Assembly (NCBI RefSeq): GCF_004769405.1
Contig: NZ_RQES01000005.1
Coordinates: 762,873-826,872 of the forward strand
Reading direction: 5' to 3'
From: Leptospira selangorensis
Lineage (GTDB): Bacteria; Spirochaetota; Leptospiria; Leptospirales; Leptospiraceae
DNA length: 64,000 bases
How positions within the stretch are numbered: position 1 is the stretch's first letter; each line of letters starts with the position of its first letter. Positions 8,894 to 21,256 of this stretch are shown here, piece by piece. Made by a program: the position numbers and the translations under genes. The notes beneath the pieces were generated by a model, which did not search any database, was not told the origin of the DNA, and saw nothing but the letters and a program-made list of their open reading frames with translations.

Positions 8894-8915
8894 GATGAGT
8901 GAGTGCTCACTCATC
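8894..8915. promoter_or_regulatory. TetR-type operator dyad upstream of the FGGY kinase
   Basis: GATGAGTGAG and CTCACTCATC form a perfect 10-bp inverted repeat around a 2-base centre. Repeats of the TGAGTGA...TCACTCA type are classic sites for TetR-family repressors. The likely binder is the TetR protein encoded just after the kinase. The site lies about 50 bases downstream of the predicted transcription start, so repression by roadblock, or of a second promoter, is possible. Confidence 0.65.
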
Positions 8916-8953
8916 GAGTAAAATTCCCAACTGGGTTTCAGAGGATCTGCTGC

Positions 8954-10561
8954 ATGAAATCAAAAGTCTATGTTTTGGCTTACGATATAGGAACTACCGG
9001 GACCAAAACTTGCCTATTTGAAATAGGTGATAGGCTTACTCTAGTTAATTCCGCGACCCAAGAATACGGACTCACACTTTTAGAAGGCGGAGGAGTGGAA
9101 CAGGATCCCCAAGATTGGTGGAATTCTATGAAAGATACCACTGCTCAGGTCTTAAAAGAAACCAAATTAGATCCTGCAGAAATTCGCGGGATCTCCTTCT
9201 GTTCTCAAATGCAAGGTCTTGTATTAGTTGATAAGGATCTGAAACCGGTACGTCCAGCGATGAGTTATATGGACCAAAGAGCACGGGAACAAATGAAAAA
9301 AGGAATAGAGCATGGGATCAAGATAGAAGGTCTGAATGCTTATAAACTTCTTCGTTCCTTACAGATCACAGGCGCAGTTGCAGGAAGTGTAAAAGATCCA
9401 TTATGGAAATATAAATGGGTCGAAGCAAAAGAAGCGGAAAAATTCGCAAGAGTCCATAAGTGGTTGGATGTGAAAGATTATCTGACTACTAGATGTACAG
9501 GCAGAGCTACCATGACCTTGGATTCTGCATTTGCTACTTTCTTATATGATTCTCGTCCAGGCAAAAGTCGCTGGCATAAAGGGCTTTGCAAAATGTTCGG
9601 GGTTCGTCCGGAACATCTTCCTGATCTAATACAGTCCACAGATCTGATCGGCGGTCTGACTGAAATATCCGCAAAGGAATTGGGATTAAAGGAAGGAACT
9701 GCAGTTTTCGGCGGAGGAGGGGACGCTACTCTGATAGGTATCGGAGCAGGCGCTGTAGAAGAGGGTGACACTCATATTTACGCGGGAACTTCCGGTTGGG
9801 TTTCTACAGTGACTAAAAAAAGAACTGTGGATATCAACGCGAGGATTGCATCTATCGTAGGTGCAAGAGCGGGTTTTTATAATTATTTCGGAGAACAGGA
9901 AACTTCCGGCAAATGTCTACAATGGGTCAAGGACCATCTTGCACTAGACGAGATAGATGTTTATTTAGAAAAAAAGAATGTAACGGAAGGAGAAGATGCG
10001 GTTCACGAAAGTCTTTTCGCATACTTATTCGAATCCATCAAGGACACTCCTGCAGGAAGTGATGGAGTTATCTTCACTCCTTGGTTACATGGAAACCGTT
10101 GTCCTTTTGAAGATCCTGCTGCAAGAGGAATGTTCTTCAATATCGGTCTGGACACAGGGAAAAGAAAACTTATCCGGTCTGTGATAGAAGGTATTTCTTT
10201 TCATAAACGTTGGATCTTAGAATTATCTCATGCTAAAGTTCCTGCTTCTTCTACAATTCGATTTGTGGGTGGAGTGGCTCGTTCTCCAATCATTTGCCAG
10301 ATCTTAGCGGATATTACTGGTAGAACGATCGAAACGATAGATCATCCTCAAAATGCGGGGGCAACGGGTGCGGCCGCGATCGCTGCATTAGGATTAGGTA
10401 AAATTCATTCTTTCGAAGAGATCAAAAATTTAATACCGAGCAAGGAAAGATGGAACCCGAATCCTGCAAATAAATCGGTATACGACCGGAATTTTTCCGT
10501 ATTCAAAAAATTGTACGAGGCTAATAAGGCGCATTACGCAATCTTAAATACATATAAATAG
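8954..10561 (+). CDS. FGGY-family carbohydrate kinase (xylulokinase-like)
   Basis: An ATP-dependent sugar kinase of about 535 residues. The phosphate-1 motif YDIGTTGTKTCLFE is at the N-terminus, followed by GISFCSQMQGLVLVD and SYMDQRA (sugar-side residues). The C-terminal FGGY half has GGGGDATLIGIGAG, IYAGTSGWV, IRFVGGVARSPIICQILAD and the NAGATGAAAIAALG motif. The frame opens at GTG 8903 inside the operator; ATG 8954 with AGAGGA nine bases upstream is the start. A nested hairpin and a TetR gene follow, so kinase and regulator probably form one unit. The sugar is unknown. Confidence 0.85.
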   Translation: MKSKVYVLAYDIGTTGTKTCLFEIGDRLTLVNSATQEYGLTLLEGGGVEQDPQDWWNSMKDTTAQVLKETKLDPAEIRGISFCSQMQGLVLVDKDLKPVRPAMSYMDQRAREQMKKGIEHGIKIEGLNAYKLLRSLQITGAVAGSVKDPLWKYKWVEAKEAEKFARVHKWLDVKDYLTTRCTGRATMTLDSAFATFLYDSRPGKSRWHKGLCKMFGVRPEHLPDLIQSTDLIGGLTEISAKELGLKEGTAVFGGGGDATLIGIGAGAVEEGDTHIYAGTSGWVSTVTKKRTVDINARIASIVGARAGFYNYFGEQETSGKCLQWVKDHLALDEIDVYLEKKNVTEGEDAVHESLFAYLFESIKDTPAGSDGVIFTPWLHGNRCPFEDPAARGMFFNIGLDTGKRKLIRSVIEGISFHKRWILELSHAKVPASSTIRFVGGVARSPIICQILADITGRTIETIDHPQNAGATGAAAIAALGLGKIHSFEEIKNLIPSKERWNPNPANKSVYDRNFSVFKKLYEANKAHYAILNTYK

Positions 10562-10566
10562 AAAGG

Positions 10567-10614
10567 ACCGAGTATCCCATAAGGGACTCCTTATGGGAAA
10601 TGCGTAGGCTCGGT
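10567..10614. other. Nested hairpin between kinase and regulator genes
   Basis: TCCCATAAGG (10575-10584) pairs perfectly with CCTTATGGGA (10589-10598), and an outer ACCGAG (10567-10572) pairs with CTCGGT (10609-10614). There is no T-run, so this looks like an mRNA structure (processing, stability or partial attenuation) rather than a terminator. Confidence 0.5.
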
Positions 10615-10633
10615 TCTGGCAGGGTGTCAACAG

Positions 10634-11308
10634 ATGAAGAGAATAGAACAGTCCAATCGAGTTCGGGCTAAAATTTTAGAAGTTTCCCGAAAACTTTTCG
10701 TAAGCGAAGGGTATGAGAAGGCAACCATACGTAGGATCATCGAGGAAGCAGAGATCACTACGGGTAGTCTTTATCATTTTTTCAAGAACAAGGAAGAGAT
10801 ACTTCTCGCAATAGCGGGAGAAGTATTCAACGAAGCGGGCGAGACCGCCGAACGTCTGGTAGGCGAAATGGATCCTCCTTTGGTTTTTGCCATGGAAGTA
10901 GGATTACAATTCTATCTTTGCCAGAAAAAACTTACCATAGCGGAAACATATTTGGCGGCATATAAGACCCAAGGTGTGACCGATATGATAGGAAATCGCG
11001 GCTCTCATAGAAGCAAGATCCTATTCGAAAAATATAATCCTGAGTTCGACGAACAAGAATATCTGATCCGTACTTTGGCCTTCCGAGGAGTATTCCAAAG
11101 CCTTTTGGAAGAAATGGTGCATTCCGGAAAAATAGATAGAGTCAGAATGATGACCACTGTCATCCAATTGGGGCTAACTACATTCGGAGTTCCTAAAGAA
11201 GAAATGGAAGTCGCATTACAAAAAACTTTCCGACTTCTGAAAGAAAGAGCCTCCGAGATAGAAGCATTGTCAGAAGGACTATTGGAAATTTTCGTAAACG
11301 GAAGATAA
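10634..11308 (+). CDS. TetR-family regulator
   Basis: A 224-residue TetR/AcrR protein. The helix-turn-helix is clear: RAKILEVSRKLFVSEGYEKA, then IRRIIEEAEITTGSLYHFF, then KNKEEILLAI. The ligand domain is not assignable. It lies 72 bases after the sugar kinase in the same direction. The 22-bp dyad upstream of the kinase is its probable operator, making a small autoregulated sugar-responsive unit. That link rests on synteny only. Confidence 0.85.
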   Translation: MKRIEQSNRVRAKILEVSRKLFVSEGYEKATIRRIIEEAEITTGSLYHFFKNKEEILLAIAGEVFNEAGETAERLVGEMDPPLVFAMEVGLQFYLCQKKLTIAETYLAAYKTQGVTDMIGNRGSHRSKILFEKYNPEFDEQEYLIRTLAFRGVFQSLLEEMVHSGKIDRVRMMTTVIQLGLTTFGVPKEEMEVALQKTFRLLKERASEIEALSEGLLEIFVNGR

Positions 11309-11320
11309 AGTTTCGGTGAG

Positions 11321-11359
11321 AAAAAAACGGCGAAAAGGAAGTTACTCCGCTCGCCGTTT
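11321..11359 (-). terminator. Terminator of the acyltransferase-dehydrogenase gene
   Basis: AAACGGCGA (11325-11333) pairs with TCGCCGTTT (11351-11359). On the minus strand the stem is followed by seven T (complement of 11321-11327), so it ends the leftward gene. It may also slow transcription coming from the TetR gene. Confidence 0.75.
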
Positions 11360-11386
11360 GCCTCTAAGAGAGATATTCGGTTTTGA

Positions 11387-13399
<2,013 letters not shown>

Positions 13400-13596
13400 G
13401 CTACGTCTCTGTTTAAGGTCTTGCGGTTAATCTGGTTTCGGTGCTTAGAGCTCGAACTTTAAGGTTGGATACGCGATTTCCGGAGAATACTTTCTATCCT
13501 TGGAAGGCTTATTGTCATTCTATTTTTTGGGAAAAACGATTTGAATTCTACCCTAGCCAAAAGGAACTGTTCTTTGGGGCTTTTCGTACAGAACAG

Positions 13597-14706
13597 ATGA
13601 CACATAATCCTCCAGAGTTTAGCGAGAAAAAATGGATCCCGGACGGATTTCATTTTTTTGGACCGAACGAGAGTTCGGAAAGAAGGGAACTTCTAAATTC
13701 CCTCAGTTCCAAGCTCAAAGAATTCAAATACTCTGAGGTATTTTTACCTTCTTTTGATTATTCTTCTTCTTTTTTGCTTACCATGTCAGCAGAAGACTCC
13801 TCCGCTTTATATAGATTCAGGGATTCTGATGGAAATGAGATCTCTCCTAGCGCGGATTTGACTGTTCAGGCTGTAAAAGGTATGGCCGGTTTTGCGCACC
13901 GCAAAGAAAACCAACGTATCTTTTATCAGGGAAAAATTTTCAGAGACTACGGTAGAAAGAGCGGATCTAGAAAAGAGATCTTGCAAGTAGGTGCAGAGCA
14001 TATAGGCGGCTCGGGTGCTCCAGCTATTTTAGGAATTTTGAAAGAGATTTCCGGATTATTCTCCGGAATTAAACTGCGTTCGCCATTGACCGTAGTGCTC
14101 GGCAACGTTGGAGTCTTTCATTCTGTTCTGGAGTCCTTGGAACTTTCCAGATCCGAAAAAAGGCAATTATCGTTTTTATTATATAGAAAGAATCTTCCGG
14201 AGATCCGACGTTTTCTGGAAAACAGAAACGCCTCCAGGATTTTCCCGGTATTAGAATCTTTATGTTTGGGATTTGTTTCTCATAAGGAAGATCTAGGTAA
14301 GAAGTTTGCCTCTTTAGGACTTTCTGATTCTTTCCAAAAGATCATTTCCGAAACGGGCGAAATTATAGGTTCACTCGGCAAAACTCCCGGTTTGGAATTT
14401 TGTTCGGATTATACTCTTATTCCGGATTTGGAATATTATACCGGGTTCGTTTTCCAAGGTTACGTATCCGGAAGTTCAGAACCAGTTCTAACCGGAGGAG
14501 CTTATGATCATCTGTATGAACTATTCTCCGGAACCCAAAAAGACGCCTGTGGATTTGCAATCAATGTAGATGCATTAGAAGCGGTATTGGGGAATGCAAA
14601 TGACAAGCCAGAGAATATCAAAGCAGCAGTTGATTCATTACTCAATGTAATTAAAGAAAATATTAAATTTAAATCAGATACAAAAGAAACAGGAATTAAG
14701 GAATAA
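13597..14706 (+). CDS. hisZ: ATP phosphoribosyltransferase regulatory subunit HisZ
   Basis: A histidyl-tRNA-synthetase-like protein of about 369 residues. HisZ is the regulatory partner of short-form HisG in histidine synthesis. Class II motif 2 is visible as IFYQGKIFRDYGRKSGSRKE followed by ILQVGAEHIGG. The C-terminal half has YYTGFVFQGYVSG and GGAYDHLYELF. It lacks the anticodon-binding domain of true HisRS, and its length fits HisZ. The frame is open from 13441 (GTG), but the similarity begins near ATG 13597. It ends three bases before purA, so the two genes are probably one operon. Confidence 0.8.
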   Translation: MTHNPPEFSEKKWIPDGFHFFGPNESSERRELLNSLSSKLKEFKYSEVFLPSFDYSSSFLLTMSAEDSSALYRFRDSDGNEISPSADLTVQAVKGMAGFAHRKENQRIFYQGKIFRDYGRKSGSRKEILQVGAEHIGGSGAPAILGILKEISGLFSGIKLRSPLTVVLGNVGVFHSVLESLELSRSEKRQLSFLLYRKNLPEIRRFLENRNASRIFPVLESLCLGFVSHKEDLGKKFASLGLSDSFQKIISETGEIIGSLGKTPGLEFCSDYTLIPDLEYYTGFVFQGYVSGSSEPVLTGGAYDHLYELFSGTQKDACGFAINVDALEAVLGNANDKPENIKAAVDSLLNVIKENIKFKSDTKETGIKE

Positions 14707-15984
<1,278 letters not shown>

Positions 15985-16100
15985 AACAAACGAAAGTTTT
16001 TCCTGAATTTTTTGCGTTTGGAAACTTCTCCAAACTAGTAAAAAACTATATGAAATTCGTTTGACCAGAGAGGGCCGAAAAATATCGTGTTCTTACGTTC

Positions 16101-16173
16101 GAGTCGTTAGCTCAGCTGGTAGAGCATCTCACTTTTAATGAGAGGGTCTTGGGTTCGAATCCCAAACGACTCA
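16101..16173 (+). tRNA. tRNA-Lys (TTT)
   Basis: Acceptor GAGTCGT pairs with ACGACTC, discriminator A. The D arm is GCTCAGCTGGTAGAGC, the anticodon stem TCTCA/TGAGA holds loop CTTTTAA with anticodon TTT, and the T arm is GGGTTCGAATCCC. CCA is not encoded. Confidence 0.95.
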
Positions 16174-16191
16174 AGCTGAACTAATTAAAAC

Positions 16192-16263
16192 GCCGCCATC
16201 GTCTAGTGGTTAGGACACCAGGTTTTCATCCTGGTAACCGGAGTTCAATTCTCCGTGGCGGTA
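16192..16263 (+). tRNA. tRNA-Glu (TTC)
   Basis: Acceptor GCCGCCA pairs with TGGCGGT (one G-T pair). The anticodon stem CCAGG/CCTGG holds loop TTTTCAT with anticodon TTC, and the T arm contains GTTCAATTC. It lies 18 bases after tRNA-Lys and is probably cotranscribed with it. The convergent gene at 16268 begins five bases later. Confidence 0.95.
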
Positions 16264-16267
16264 CCAC

Positions 16268-17158
16268 TCACTTCTTTTTTTTCCCATAAATCTTACAAAC
16301 CTCTTTCAGATCGCAAGACTCACATAGCTCTGCTATATAGGCGCTTTTACATTTACGCAAAATTCCAAGCCTACAAAGAGCAAAATCCATTCTCAACGGA
16401 TCTTCCGGATAAAACTTTTGGAAATAATCTGTGACTTCTCTGGATTTTTTAAAATCGGAAGTCCTTCTTTCCGTAATTCCTAAAATATTAGAAAGACGAT
16501 TGATATGAGTATCTAAAGGAAATAATAACTCTGAGGTTTTGATCTGTTTGTATAAACCAAGATCCGGTTCTTCTTTACGAACCATCCATCTTAAGAACAT
16601 ACAATAACGTTTATGTGCGGATTTAGGATTTCCAAGTCCGATCAAAAAACCTAACCCGTAGGACTTCCAACCAGGATCTAATTGGTTTAAAATTTCAGAG
16701 AGCCTGGATTGAAAACCTGAGATCCTTTTTTCTAAACCTGTATCTTTAGGATTGGTTGGACTAAACCAAGATTCTAAAAACTTCTCTCCCGATTTTTCAA
16801 TTTCCAAATAAGCCAACCGGATCGCTTGTAAGAATAATAGAATGTCCTTTTCTTTTTGGAAACGATAAGGTCCTAATTTATTTTTCCAGATCTTGGTTCC
16901 ATGATTGAGTAAATATTGTTTTGGATTTTTACCCATAGGCTCCAAAAGCCTTGCGAGAAATCCTCGGATTGCAGTTACATTTCCATACGCAAATAACGCG
17001 GATAGAAGTCCTACAAATTCTCTGTCTTCGGGAGAATCATATAGATAACATAAAAATAATGGATCAGAATCTAAGAATTCCGGTTTGGTATAGTTCTTAT
17101 ATAAAAGATCAAAACTTTTCTTAAGGTTTTTCTCTTTGGGTGGGGTAGAAGAAGGCAT
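16268..17158 (-). CDS. TIGR02757 (DUF2400) family protein with Fe-S-type cysteines
   Basis: A 296-residue protein of the TIGR02757 family. Diagnostic segments are FVGLLSALFAYGNVTAIRGFL, PMGKNPKQYLL and a core helical region with KSAHKRYCMFLRWMVR and LLFPLDTHINRLS. The C-terminus carries C-x8-C-x2-C-x5-C (KCKSAYIAELCESCDLKEVC), close to the 4Fe-4S loop of endonuclease III-type DNA glycosylases. This suggests a distant HhH-GPD relative, but the family function is not established to my knowledge. It lies 23 bases after the HMG-CoA lyase gene and is probably cotranscribed. Confidence 0.8.
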   Translation of the reverse strand: MPSSTPPKEKNLKKSFDLLYKNYTKPEFLDSDPLFLCYLYDSPEDREFVGLLSALFAYGNVTAIRGFLARLLEPMGKNPKQYLLNHGTKIWKNKLGPYRFQKEKDILLFLQAIRLAYLEIEKSGEKFLESWFSPTNPKDTGLEKRISGFQSRLSEILNQLDPGWKSYGLGFLIGLGNPKSAHKRYCMFLRWMVRKEEPDLGLYKQIKTSELLFPLDTHINRLSNILGITERRTSDFKKSREVTDYFQKFYPEDPLRMDFALCRLGILRKCKSAYIAELCESCDLKEVCKIYGKKKK

Positions 17159-17181
17159 ATTTCGCTCTTAGCGATATCTAC

Positions 17182-18078
17182 TTAGGAAGCCGCTTTTGCT
17201 TTTAATGCGATATAGGAACGAGAAGCTAATTTTCTCTGCAAGATACCTTCCATAAATGCAGAAGCTTCCAATAATTTAGAAAGATCTATACCTGTTTGGA
17301 TCCCGGACTTATGGAAGAAATAGACTAAGTCCTCTGTGGCCAGGTTTCCGGAAGCACCTTTTGCATAAGGACAACCTCCTAGTCCTCCCGAAGAAGAGTC
17401 GAAGGATCGAATTCCTAATTCATATGATTTTTGTACATTGGAGATCGCCATTCCGTATGTATCGTGAAAATGTCCTGCCAATTTATCTGTAGGTATTTCT
17501 TTTAAAAGAGTGTTAAGCAATTTATCTACTTCTGCAGGAACCGCAGTGCCAATTGTTTCTCCCAGGGAAATTTCGTAAGCGCCTTGGTCTAAAAGTATTT
17601 TAGAAACTTCTAAAACTTTTTTCGGATCAATTTTTCCTTCATAAGGGCAATCGATCACCGTAGAAACATAACCTCTAACTAGTACTCCATCTTTCTTTGC
17701 TTCCGCAAAAATTTCTTTAAATCCGTCTATGGACTCTTGGATGGTTCGATTGATGTTTTTTTTGGTGAATGATTCGGAGGCAGCGGTAAATACTGCTACT
17801 TCTTTAAATCCGGAAGAGATTGCAGCCTGGTATCCTTTTAAATTAGGAGTGAGTGCGCTAAAATGAACATCTCCTTTCAGATCCAAGGAGGCGGAGAGTT
17901 CTTTTGCATCTCCGAGTTGAGGAATGTTTTCTTTTCTTACGAAGGAAGTTGCTTCTATATGTTTTAGGCCTGCTGCGACGAGCTTTTGGATATAAGCTAA
18001 TTTATCCTGTGTTGGGACTTCCGATTTTTCATTTTGGAGTCCATCTCTTGGTCCTACTTCCGTAATTTTCAAACTCAT
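17182..18078 (-). CDS. mvaB: Hydroxymethylglutaryl-CoA lyase
   Basis: A 298-residue TIM-barrel lyase splitting HMG-CoA to acetyl-CoA and acetoacetate, the last step of leucine breakdown. The N-terminal signature ITEVGPRDGLQNE holds the metal-binding Asp and catalytic Arg. Further motifs are HIEATSFVR, SLGETIGTAVP, LAGHFHDTYGMAISN (metal His pair) and the G-loop SSSGGLGGCPYAKGASGNLATED with the active-site Cys. Length matches the family. No other leucine-degradation gene is near. It probably leads a two-gene operon with the TIGR02757 gene. Confidence 0.92.
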   Translation of the reverse strand: MSLKITEVGPRDGLQNEKSEVPTQDKLAYIQKLVAAGLKHIEATSFVRKENIPQLGDAKELSASLDLKGDVHFSALTPNLKGYQAAISSGFKEVAVFTAASESFTKKNINRTIQESIDGFKEIFAEAKKDGVLVRGYVSTVIDCPYEGKIDPKKVLEVSKILLDQGAYEISLGETIGTAVPAEVDKLLNTLLKEIPTDKLAGHFHDTYGMAISNVQKSYELGIRSFDSSSGGLGGCPYAKGASGNLATEDLVYFFHKSGIQTGIDLSKLLEASAFMEGILQRKLASRSYIALKAKAAS

Positions 18079-18130
18079 GTCTTTAAGGGATTAGTTGTCA
18101 GAATTCTAAGCAAGCACTAAACCGGTATCC

Positions 18131-18817
18131 GTGTCCGAGAAAAAAGAAACTATCATCGTTATGGAAGAAGTTTCCCTATCTTCTTCCGAAAGAACGTACT
18201 TATCCAGGGTGAATCTAAAAGTAGAAGCAGGAGAATTTCTCGGAATTTTGGGCCGTTCCGGTTCCGGAAAGTCCACACTCTTGCGACTATTATTAGACCT
18301 TCCTATTCCTTCTTCTTGGAAAAAAACAGGAAACATTCGACTTTTCGGAAAATCCAAAAAAGAAATCCCAGCCAGATGGATCCAACCTGTTTTCCAGGAT
18401 CCTGTTTTAGGTTTTAATCCGATTTGGACCTTGGAAAAAAGTTTAAGAGAGCCTCTTCAATTATTCAAAGAAGAAAACTTATATGAGTCTTTATTAGAAA
18501 AATGGATCCCTATCTTGGGTTTAGAAGGTAAGGATAGAAATCGTCTTCCTTCTTTTTTTTCAGGAGGAGAACTTCAGAGATTTTCTCTTCTTCGCGCACT
18601 TCTATGCCGTCCTAAAATTTTATGTTTAGATGAAGCTACTTCCGCTTTAGATCCAATATTGAATCATCAGGTTTTGCAGGCTCTCTCGGACCTGAATAAG
18701 AAAGAAGGAGTTACAATTCTTTGGGTAACTCATAATATTAAATCTGCAAATAAGTTCTGTTCTCGTATTATTGAAATGGAATCTTTAAATTCTAATTCTG
18801 TTAGCGCATTGAGTTGA
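18131..18817 (+). CDS. ABC transporter ATP-binding protein
   Basis: A 228-residue ATPase subunit. Walker A is GRSGSGKST, the Q-loop is PVFQDPVLGFNP, the signature is FFSGGELQRFSLLRALL and Walker B is ILCLDEATSALDP, with the switch His in VTHNI. The Q-loop and signature resemble the dipeptide/nickel (DppF/NikE) group. The GTG start at 18131 is the longest option; an ATG at 18161 is possible. No permease or binding protein is adjacent, so its partner must be encoded elsewhere. It is divergent from mvaB. Confidence 0.8.
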   Translation: MSEKKETIIVMEEVSLSSSERTYLSRVNLKVEAGEFLGILGRSGSGKSTLLRLLLDLPIPSSWKKTGNIRLFGKSKKEIPARWIQPVFQDPVLGFNPIWTLEKSLREPLQLFKEENLYESLLEKWIPILGLEGKDRNRLPSFFSGGELQRFSLLRALLCRPKILCLDEATSALDPILNHQVLQALSDLNKKEGVTILWVTHNIKSANKFCSRIIEMESLNSNSVSALS

Positions 18818-18847
18818 TCCTGCTTGAACGGAACTTCTTCAAATAAA

Positions 18848-18875
18848 AAACCCCAAGGTATTCACCCCGGGGTTT
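18848..18875. terminator. Bidirectional terminator
   Basis: AAACCCC (18848-18854) pairs with GGGGTTT (18869-18875). On the minus strand it is followed by TTTTTTATTT, so it efficiently ends the leftward 18902 gene. It also lies after the rightward ABC gene. Confidence 0.75.
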
Positions 18876-18901
18876 CAACAAAACTAGATCGAAAGAGTTT
18901 T

Positions 18902-19525
18902 TTAGAACTCTATATGATACAAGTTTTTGCGGTCTTTTTTGTCCTTATACAAAGCTAATAGAATGTCTATCCTGTAAATGGAAGAACGAAGACTTGCTTC
19001 TAACAATCTGAGAGCTTTGATCTGGTTTTCGAGAGACATCTCGTTGAGTCTGGTCACTTCCGTTTTTTCGAAAACTTCGTGAGTAACCTCGCTCGATTTT
19101 AAATCTGTCGGTTTGAAGACTATTTTTTTATTCTCGAACATCACCTCATAGTAGATCCTTTTACTTTCGGATGCTAAAGTGATATCGGATACCTTTCCGC
19201 TATTGAACTGGAAGGTAATGTACTTGAACAAATTGCTCTCGTAACCGTCCTGAACTTGGAAAGGAATGTCTTCCGTGACAATGGTTTGGCGTTTCTCATA
19301 CTTCGGCATCAGGACCACGAGGATATCGTGTTTGCGCTCCAAGTCTTTTAATCTTTCGTTGATCGTTGCTTCCAGACCTACGATGATTTTTTTAAGGGAC
19401 TTGGTGTACTCGCTGGTTTCGTCCTGAAATACGTCCGCCTCGTTGACCTTTTGTTTTTGTTGGGCCAATAGTGGAACGAAGAAGAAGAGGGTCGCCAAAG
19501 CGAAAAGCCTGGTTTGGTTTTTCAT
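18902..19525 (-). CDS. Secreted coiled-coil protein of unknown function
   Basis: A 207-residue protein with a cleavable signal peptide (MKNQTRLFALATLFFFVPLLAQ). I do not recognise it. The mature part begins with a charged helical stretch (YTKSLKKIIVGLEATINERLKDLERKHDILV), has a strand-rich middle (KYITFQFNSGKVSDITLAS, YYEVMFENKKIVFK), and ends in helices (NEMSLENQIKALRLLEASLRSS). It is probably periplasmic. It lies 64 bases downstream of the TPR gene in the same direction and ends at a strong terminator, so the two probably form an operon and may work together. Confidence 0.65.
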   Translation of the reverse strand: MKNQTRLFALATLFFFVPLLAQQKQKVNEADVFQDETSEYTKSLKKIIVGLEATINERLKDLERKHDILVVLMPKYEKRQTIVTEDIPFQVQDGYESNLFKYITFQFNSGKVSDITLASESKRIYYEVMFENKKIVFKPTDLKSSEVTHEVFEKTEVTRLNEMSLENQIKALRLLEASLRSSIYRIDILLALYKDKKDRKNLYHIEF

Positions 19526-19589
19526 TGGATCCTCCGTCCGTAAGATTGGACGAATTCTTTTGGTTTGCCAAGTCTTTTTCGGTTTTGGG

Positions 19590-20633
19590 TTATTGCCCTT
19601 CCTTCTCGGCTTCCTCGTCCGCGGCCTTGATCTCCGCGAATCTTTTTGCCAGGTCCCTTCTTCTTTCTATTATTTTTAGTGAGAATTCAGTAAAGAAAGG
19701 GTCATTGGGGTATTTTAACAACTCGTCATATTCCTTTGCAGCCGTGACATAATCGCCGATCTTACTAGCGGTTTCCGCGAAATAAAAATGAAATTTTTTA
19801 TTATAAGGTCTCTTCTTCCCTTGGTCGTCGTAAAGGTCGGTGTTCCGGAATATCTTATAGGCGTAGTAATCCCTTCCGCCCATGATCTCTAAACGTGCGA
19901 GTCCTAGCTTGGCGTCGGGGCTATTCTGATCTATGGTTAATGCTTTTTTAATATAAATTTGGGCCCTATTTTTAAGATCCGTTCGGATATAATGTTCTGC
20001 TAGAAGTACAAGTGCCTCAGTTTGGAACTGATTCAACTCGACCGCTTTTTTATAATATATGACTGCTTGTATTTGTTCGTTCAGAAGTTCGTAAAGAACT
20101 CCTAAATGCATATAGGTTCTATAATATTTAGGGACTTCTGCGATTGCATATTCGTATTGAAAGATCGCTTTCTGGTATTTTTTTTCTATATGATAAGCTC
20201 TTCCTAAATTATATCTAAATGCGAAGAAGGAAGGATCGAATCTCATCCCTGCTTCTAACATCGAGATTGCCTTCTCCCTTTTTTTAGGATCTGCCGACTG
20301 TAATAATCCTACTGCTTCGTTATTGAAGATCCCGCTATTGGTGATTTGTTTTCCTTCGTATTCGAAACTTGCTTTGGACGGGGGAGGAGCGCCTTTCCAA
20401 TGTCTGCCCGCTGCTACTATAAAGTCCTGCTCCGATCTTGCAAGGCTTCCGTCTTGGTAAAACTCAGGATCTAAAAAATCATTTTCTCCCCAGAGTATTC
20501 CTGCGTATTCAGAGTCCCCAATCTTGAATTGTGCAAATGTTATATTGGGAAAGATCAATAATAAGAATATGCAGAGTGACTTTGCAAAATTTATGCCTTG
20601 TAAATACTCTTTTAAAAGGGAAATTGTCCTCAT
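19590..20633 (-). CDS. Secreted TPR-repeat protein
   Basis: A protein of about 347 residues with a signal peptide ([17 protein letters not shown]) and at least four tetratricopeptide repeats, for example [57 protein letters not shown] and [26 protein letters not shown]. TPRs form protein-binding superhelices, so it is probably a periplasmic scaffold. The frame opens at 20651, but ATG 20633 is preferred. Its 5' end abuts or overlaps the divergent ccmA start. The following gene encodes a secreted coiled-coil protein. Function unknown. Confidence 0.7.
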   Translation of the reverse strand: MRTISLLKEYLQGINFAKSLCIFLLLIFPNITFAQFKIGDSEYAGILWGENDFLDPEFYQDGSLARSEQDFIVAAGRHWKGAPPPSKASFEYEGKQITNSGIFNNEAVGLLQSADPKKREKAISMLEAGMRFDPSFFAFRYNLGRAYHIEKKYQKAIFQYEYAIAEVPKYYRTYMHLGVLYELLNEQIQAVIYYKKAVELNQFQTEALVLLAEHYIRTDLKNRAQIYIKKALTIDQNSPDAKLGLARLEIMGGRDYYAYKIFRNTDLYDDQGKKRPYNKKFHFYFAETASKIGDYVTAAKEYDELLKYPNDPFFTEFSLKIIERRRDLAKRFAEIKAADEEAEKEGQ

Positions 20634-21256
20634 TGGTCCCATTACAAACATCGATTCCAGTATTGGAATGTTCTAACCTATCGTACAGTATCGGACGAAA
20701 ATCGGTTTTAAAGAACGTTTCCTTTTCCGTTTTTCCGAACGAGGTTTTATTTGTGAGAGGAATGAACGGCTCCGGAAAGACTACATTACTCAAGTCTATT
20801 CTGCAACACGATAAATTCAAGGACCAGATCAAATTCCCTTCTTCCAAATCCGCTAAACTTTCTTACCTGGGCCATGATTTGGGTTTATACACCACTCTTA
20901 GTTTAGAAGAAAATCTGGAATATTTCAGAGGTATCGCGGGTGATTGTCGCCCTGAAGATCAGATCGTCTCTTGGTTAAAAGATTTTCGTCTTTGGCAAAG
21001 AAGAAAGGACCCTGTTTCTTCTTTTTCTCGTGGAATGAAACAGAAAGCAGCGCTAGTGCGTGCTCTTTTGCCTAACGTAGATCTTTATCTTTTAGACGAA
21101 CCTCTGACTGCTTTAGACAGCGAGGGAGAATCCAAAGCAAGATTAGTCTTGGAGAATGTATTAGATTCTTCTTCCATCATCATGGTAACCCACGATCCTA
21201 ATTTTAGCTTAAATACAAAGTCCAGACTTTTGGAATTGGGAGAAAATTCCAAATGA
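20633..21256 (+). CDS. ccmA: Cytochrome c maturation ABC ATPase CcmA
   Basis: An ABC ATPase of about 207 residues of the CcmA type, which with CcmB drives release of haem-loaded CcmE during c-type cytochrome assembly. Walker A is GMNGSGKTT, the Q-loop region is [18 protein letters not shown], the signature is [16 protein letters not shown] and Walker B is [12 protein letters not shown]. The phrase [17 protein letters not shown] is typical of CcmA. The frame is open far upstream into the divergent TPR gene. No ATG is suitable, so a TTG at 20633 or 20624 after AAAAGGG is the probable start. It overlaps ccmB by four bases. Confidence 0.8.
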   Translation: MVPLQTSIPVLECSNLSYSIGRKSVLKNVSFSVFPNEVLFVRGMNGSGKTTLLKSILQHDKFKDQIKFPSSKSAKLSYLGHDLGLYTTLSLEENLEYFRGIAGDCRPEDQIVSWLKDFRLWQRRKDPVSSFSRGMKQKAALVRALLPNVDLYLLDEPLTALDSEGESKARLVLENVLDSSSIIMVTHDPNFSLNTKSRLLELGENSK

